Shown here: one piece after another, positions 60,262 to 64,000 of the stretch
How positions within the stretch are numbered: the first letter of the stretch is position 1
How the letters are laid out: each line of letters starts with the position of its first letter
Origin: Candidatus Sulfotelmatobacter sp.
GTDB lineage: Bacteria > Acidobacteriota > Terriglobia > Terriglobales > Acidobacteriaceae
Direction: 5' to 3'
DNA: 64,000 bases
NCBI GenBank assembly: GCA_017883385.1
Contig: JADGNQ010000003.1
Location: 62,001-126,000, forward strand
Made by a program: the position numbers and the translations under genes
The notes under the pieces: generated by a model
The model's input: only the letters and a program-made list of their open reading frames with translations
Told to the model about the DNA's origin: nothing
Databases searched by the model: none

Positions 60262-61833
60262 TCACTGCGGCTTCACCGGAGGCTCATACGCCTGCTGCAG
60301 TCCCCGCTCCGCCGCCGCCTTGATCTCAGGTAGCTCCGCCCCCGTCGTCAACGCCGCGCGGTATTCCACCATCGCCGCCTCGCGCTCTTCCTTCAAGTCC
60401 AGAATCCTTCCCAGGTACACGTGCGACCACCCAATCACCTTGGGATCCTTGGCGGCCGAGATGGCCTTCTGGAAGTTCTCTCGCGCTCCGTCCATATTCT
60501 TGTTAGCCACCGCCACCTGGGCCAGAATGAACAGCGCGCGCCCTTGATCTCCAATCTTCTTGTCCAGGGCCTGTTGCGCCAGTTCCTGCGCTCCCTTGGC
60601 GTCGCCCGCTTTCAGCCGCTGCTCGGCTGTGAATAATATCCGCCGGTCTTCCATGCGCGACAGTTGCACCAACTCGGGCGCCGAGACGCTGGCATACTGC
60701 ACTGCCGCTGCGGCTTTTTCCTCCGCCTTCACATCGATCTTGTCCAGGATGTCCCCGTAGGCGCTCCGCAAACCCGCGGGATCTTTTTCGAATAACACCA
60801 GCGCACTGTAGAAATATCGCGTCAGGATGTAGCCCTGCTTCACCGCGTCGTCCACCGCCTGCATGCGCATCGCTTCCGCCGTCTGCTTATTCCCGCTGGT
60901 CCGGATCTCGATCGCCCGCACCATGCACTCGGTCACCAGCAGCGACATGTCGGTCTTGAAGCTTTCCTCCAGCGGCGCGCGCTTCACCGACTGCAGCAGC
61001 GGCTCAATCCGTTTGATGGAACTGAAGTGTTTTTCGCCCAGCGGATCCAGCAGGTAGTGCAGATAGGTATGGCGGATTTGCGCCATCTTCAGCGGTTCGC
61101 TCACAGCCGGGTCCGGCGAGGGGAATACCACCACGTAGTAGTCCGCACCGTAGTTGCGCGCGTTGGCCTGATTCGGATCCCCGAGAAAATCCAGATAAAT
61201 CGTGAACGTCCGCCCCAGAAATCCCCCCGACTGCATTCTCAGGTAGATATCGGTATCGAACACCATTTTCGCCAGCGGCATGTGATAGCGCTCCATCAGC
61301 GCCGCATAGCTGCCCCGGTGCCGCTCCCAGATCGCGTGCAGCCCCGCCTTCTCGTAAAACCGCTCCAGCACCGCCCCAAACGCCGCAATCGGCGCCGCGT
61401 CCGGAGGCATTTCATCCTCTTTCACCTTGGGCAGAAAATGCGGAGGTCCCTGCAGGTACAGCGCCAGCGACACGTACTGCGACAGGTCATGCGCCGGATC
61501 TTTTCCCCGGTGCGCCACGTACCAGTCGCACATCGCGGTCATGGTCCCCTGCGCCTCTTCCGATTCCTTCAGGTTCTTCTGCACCTCGGCCCGGATGTTG
61601 AGCCGCTGCGCGTCCGACATGTTCAAGTCCACGTCGTACCCGCACGCATTCATCGCCGTGAGCACGGCGAATAAAGTCTCGCTGGTATCCAGCGTAATCG
61701 GATTGTTGTTGTCCGCCAGACACACCGGTGCCAGCAGCCCCACCACGGCCGCCACCACCAAACCTCGAAGCCCACAACCCAGCAAACGGCTCAGGAAGAA
61801 ACGACTCAGGAATCCCTCCCGCACGATGGCCAC
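60262..61833 (-). CDS. Exported TPR-containing protein of unknown function
   Basis: A 523-residue protein with a signal-like N-terminus (GCGLRGLVVAAVVGLLAPVCLA) after a basic leader. The first 330 residues form an acidobacterial domain without a known role (TLDTSETLFAVLTAMNACGY, FTIYLDFLGDPNQANARNYG, YYVVVFPSPDP, RHTYLHYLLDPLGEKHFSSI). RHTYLHYLLDP could be a degenerate metal site like HExxH, but the Glu is missing. The last 130 residues carry TPRs (AEQRLKAGDAKGAQELAQQA, GRALFILAQVAVANKNMDGA). Starts with GTG. Upstream member of the TPR-rnc-lepB group. Confidence 0.78.
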   Translation of the reverse strand: MAIVREGFLSRFFLSRLLGCGLRGLVVAAVVGLLAPVCLADNNNPITLDTSETLFAVLTAMNACGYDVDLNMSDAQRLNIRAEVQKNLKESEEAQGTMTAMCDWYVAHRGKDPAHDLSQYVSLALYLQGPPHFLPKVKEDEMPPDAAPIAAFGAVLERFYEKAGLHAIWERHRGSYAALMERYHMPLAKMVFDTDIYLRMQSGGFLGRTFTIYLDFLGDPNQANARNYGADYYVVVFPSPDPAVSEPLKMAQIRHTYLHYLLDPLGEKHFSSIKRIEPLLQSVKRAPLEESFKTDMSLLVTECMVRAIEIRTSGNKQTAEAMRMQAVDDAVKQGYILTRYFYSALVLFEKDPAGLRSAYGDILDKIDVKAEEKAAAAVQYASVSAPELVQLSRMEDRRILFTAEQRLKAGDAKGAQELAQQALDKKIGDQGRALFILAQVAVANKNMDGARENFQKAISAAKDPKVIGWSHVYLGRILDLKEEREAAMVEYRAALTTGAELPEIKAAAERGLQQAYEPPVKPQ

Positions 61834-62012
61834 CCGGCAGCCACCAAAAAGATAGGCGGAGAACCCATTCAGTTTAAGGGCTTAACAGCAGAGGGTCAAA
61901 CCCGCACTGGGGTGGAAGGAAGGGACGGCAAAACTGCCACACCTGGAGTGGGAGTGGGCGGGGTTGTGATATGTGCTGACAGCCGCAGGCAGTGAACGAT
62001 GAATTTTGCAAA

Positions 62013-63707
62013 TTACCCAGATGGAGTCGGTGAAGTCGGCGGCGGACCGCCTTCCTGGGCACCTCCCAGAATGAGGCTCCTCAATGTGCCAGCGTTGGGG
62101 TAGCCCAGTTCTGCCAGTTGCTGGCAGATTTGCAGAAGATCGTTTCGTGCTTCTGGAAACTGCCGGAGGCCATCCACGATTTTCAGGAGTGGCTCAAAAT
62201 AGTAGAGGGGTGCGATACGATTTTTTAGAAGGTAGAACACGAAGCGAGCCACCGCGCCCGGATGGCGAGTTAAGAGATCTGATTCAGACAATTCCTCGAA
62301 TAAAAAGAAATGCTCCCTCTTTGGAACGGGACCCTTAGAAACATTCTCGGCTACCTCCGGGAAAGAGCCCTTGAAACAGACAGTCCAATCAACCATCGCC
62401 GATGCTTCGGAGACGGCGAGCAGCACAGGTATTCCCTCGATTCGATTTTGCCAGTAGTTCTTGATCCAGTTGTTCCATGCACTCTCGACAGCTGGTTCTT
62501 TCATGCCTTTCAGCATTTCACGAACACATGAAGCCCACATCACACGTTCTTCTTCCGCTACCGAAAGAAGAAATCTGTTAAGCCAACCCTCTTGAATGGG
62601 ATTAATGGAACTGTGACACGCGATCCCAGCGAGGTACTCACAGAACCTTTTGCGCTGCTCTTTCCCGAAGTCAGAGTGCATCCTCGGAAAGGCTTCCTCA
62701 AAACGTGGCATTAAGAATGAGAGCAAGTCCTCATTCCATCTGCCCCAACCAAGGTAGCCATGCCAAGCCTGGATTGCTCGTCGAGAGTCCTCTGAAAAAC
62801 TAAACAATGGAATAAGATTCTCCACCGCCCAGTCGCGCTCCAAAGTGAATAGAAAAAACAACTCCGCTGCAATCAATACTCGTCCAACTATTGCCGCGTC
62901 CGAGTGCCCATTCAAGACAGCGGCAAAGAGTTTCTTATGTTCAGCCGGAATTCCTACCCATGATTTACCTGCTTGCTCCCGCACCCTGGAAAGCATCTTT
63001 AGCCAGAACCTCACCAGTGTTCCAGCCGGACGGTTAATTGCGACAAGAGCCCAATCTTCTACTGACTCTGCCCGTCCTTCGTCATAAGCCACGCAAGAGA
63101 GCCAGAGTTTCTCGCTCACCTGAACCGAAAGCGAAAAACAGGCGATCGGTATTGCGTGCGACGGCTTGGCAATACCACCTTCCAGAAGTTGAGTGCCTTC
63201 ATAGGTTACAGCGGAGATTATCTGGCTTGTATTGAGAAGAGTCGTGAGCGCCGCTGTCCACTGATCTTCTGTTAGATCAGCCCGCGCCCAGCCGTTTACG
63301 ATCGCTTTCCAAAGATCAGACTCCCAGAATTCCCTTGCTTTTAGTGTTCGTGTGAGATCTAGGCTCCATTCGTATCGGCGCGCAACCGCCTCACTCACGC
63401 CACGGAGCAACCCCTCTCGGCTGGGGCCATCGAATTCGTCGCGTTTGGCAGCCGCGAGGTCTGCAAGCAGCTTTTCCGGTGTTGAAGAAAGGATTTCATC
63501 AGTTCCCAGTGGACTTACCGGACTGACAAATCCTCCCGGACCAACCCACCAATCCAGGTTCGGGTGCTCCCTTGGGCGAAAATCTGGATGTGCTTCGACG
63601 AACTCATCCAGTCTCTTTTTCGTGATGAGGCAATCCGGGGCACTTTGTGCCAACCAATGCACGAGATTGTAGATTTCGTAATCCTTCAGTTCTACCTTCA
63701 AGCGCAT
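62013..63707 (-). CDS. Large helical protein, possible C-terminal part of a SIR2/DUF4020-type defence protein
   Basis: A 564-residue frame from the ATG at 63707. It is soluble, helical and rich in Trp and aromatic residues (YEIYNLVHWLAQSAPDCLIT, FRPREHPNLDWWVGPGG, RYEWSLDLTRTLKAREFWES, DLWKAIVNGWA). The style recalls the DUF4020 region of SIR2-type defence proteins. This is from memory and not a search. The frame has no ribosome site at its start. Reading continues into the frame to its right if one A is added to the A4 run at 63715-63718 (ERALK then KDQMRLKVELKDYEIYNLV). So this is probably the 3' part of one broken gene. Confidence 0.6.
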   Translation of the reverse strand: MRLKVELKDYEIYNLVHWLAQSAPDCLITKKRLDEFVEAHPDFRPREHPNLDWWVGPGGFVSPVSPLGTDEILSSTPEKLLADLAAAKRDEFDGPSREGLLRGVSEAVARRYEWSLDLTRTLKAREFWESDLWKAIVNGWARADLTEDQWTAALTTLLNTSQIISAVTYEGTQLLEGGIAKPSHAIPIACFSLSVQVSEKLWLSCVAYDEGRAESVEDWALVAINRPAGTLVRFWLKMLSRVREQAGKSWVGIPAEHKKLFAAVLNGHSDAAIVGRVLIAAELFFLFTLERDWAVENLIPLFSFSEDSRRAIQAWHGYLGWGRWNEDLLSFLMPRFEEAFPRMHSDFGKEQRKRFCEYLAGIACHSSINPIQEGWLNRFLLSVAEEERVMWASCVREMLKGMKEPAVESAWNNWIKNYWQNRIEGIPVLLAVSEASAMVDWTVCFKGSFPEVAENVSKGPVPKREHFFLFEELSESDLLTRHPGAVARFVFYLLKNRIAPLYYFEPLLKIVDGLRQFPEARNDLLQICQQLAELGYPNAGTLRSLILGGAQEGGPPPTSPTPSG

Positions 63708-64000
63708 CTGATCCTTTTAGGGCCCGTTCCAAAATCTTTGCCCGTGCACTCTCCGATGCTTCAGCGTAGTCTTTCTGAAGGACAAGAAAGACTTCGGGTT
63801 TGTAGCCGTAAACGTGGAGCAAATCGTTCGCAAGAAGCCACTCCATCTTTCGATCCGAATCCCAGTGTGCACTCTCCGCAACTCCGAAGACGGCAAGCCG
63901 TTTGAGCATGCGGCATCCCGAGGCAAACCATAAGTCCATGAAAAAGTCGGCTCTCGTTGGGCGATGAGCAATAGTCCATCGCAGCGCATCGCGGGTTATA
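63604..64000 (-). CDS. 5' portion of the same broken large protein (runs off the window)
   Basis: The frame is open from the right edge and reads ITRDALRWTIAHRPTRADFF, MDLWFASGCRMLKRLAVFGV, AESAHWDSDRKMEWLLANDL and LHVYGYKPEVFLVLQKDYAE up to about 63715. Past that it continues out of frame with the larger protein and stops at 63604. The phrase RLAVFGVAES...MEWLLANDLLH...EVFLVLQ fits the repeat-like helical part of DUF4020 proteins. The N-terminal enzyme domain, if there is one, lies outside the window. Confidence 0.6.
   Translation of the reverse strand, partial: ITRDALRWTIAHRPTRADFFMDLWFASGCRMLKRLAVFGVAESAHWDSDRKMEWLLANDLLHVYGYKPEVFLVLQKDYAEASESARAKILERALKGSDALEGRTEGLRNLQSRALVGTKCPGLPHHEKETG

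Noticed and set aside
60262-61833. Metalloprotease function for the 523-residue TPR protein
   Set aside because: RHTYLHYLLDP resembles a HExxH helix but lacks the catalytic Glu, so the claim was not made.
61834-62012. Riboswitch or small RNA in the spacer
   Set aside because: No recognisable motif or strong hairpin was seen. Left unannotated.

Overview
The window reads as a chromosomal segment from a soil-type Acidobacteriota genome (Terriglobia, Koribacter-like). This is inferred from gene content: a TonB-dependent receptor with an N-terminal carboxypeptidase-regulatory-like domain, an ECF sigma factor overlapping a Ser/Thr kinase-TPR gene, GloVer-type (TIGR03803) repeats, an MCE-OmpA fusion in an Mla operon, SYLF, CsbD and lmo0937 stress proteins, and many short palindromic repeats between genes. 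No rRNA, tRNA or CRISPR array was recognised.

Layout. 0-7 kb (minus): a receptor cut by the left edge, then a sigma factor-kinase pair. 7.2-11.5 kb: a large secreted protein with YadA-like head repeats and a secreted Q-rich repeat protein. 11.6-15.2 kb: an operon of a secreted protein, MlaE, MlaF and MlaD-OmpA, probably for lipid transport across the envelope. 15.2-23.5 kb: an envelope-stress cluster (Crp/Fnr regulator, peptidoglycan-binding and SYLF proteins, lmo0937, Zn-alcohol dehydrogenase, VIT, CsbD, two response regulators). It also holds a frameshifted small gene and the remnant of a second crp gene. 23.6-25.6 kb: a decayed IS481 element and a frameshifted ROK kinase gene.

25.9-29.1 kb: a three-gene proton-translocating transhydrogenase, split by repeats. 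29.1-30.5 kb: a PD-(D/E)XK nuclease-like gene divergent from a DUF433 antitoxin-like gene whose toxin appears lost. 30.5-45.1 kb: GH20 hexosaminidase, GloVer protein, ABC-F ATPase, MerR-TPR protein, acyl-CoA dehydrogenase, TonB-like protein, small secreted or anchored proteins, site-2 protease, pirin, MutM and an intact ROK kinase. 45.3-50.2 kb (minus): trpS-scpA-scpB-rluB-hisC. 50.4-53.6 kb: APC permease and D-aminoacylase-like amidohydrolase. 53.7-61.8 kb (minus): two TPR proteins, RNase III, two signal peptidases I and a giant AsmA-like protein. 62-64 kb (minus): a large protein split by a frameshift that may be the C-terminal part of a SIR2/DUF4020-type defence protein.

The most unusual feature is the repeat landscape between genes. 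Several hairpin families keep the loop (TTCA or GAA) while both stem arms change together. Two copies of a ~120-bp element with terminal inverted repeats each sit inside the loop of a pre-existing hairpin and are flanked by short direct repeats. This looks like a miniature transposable element that targets hairpins. Three otherwise intact genes each carry a single-base frameshift. Real decay cannot be told from sequence error by reading alone.
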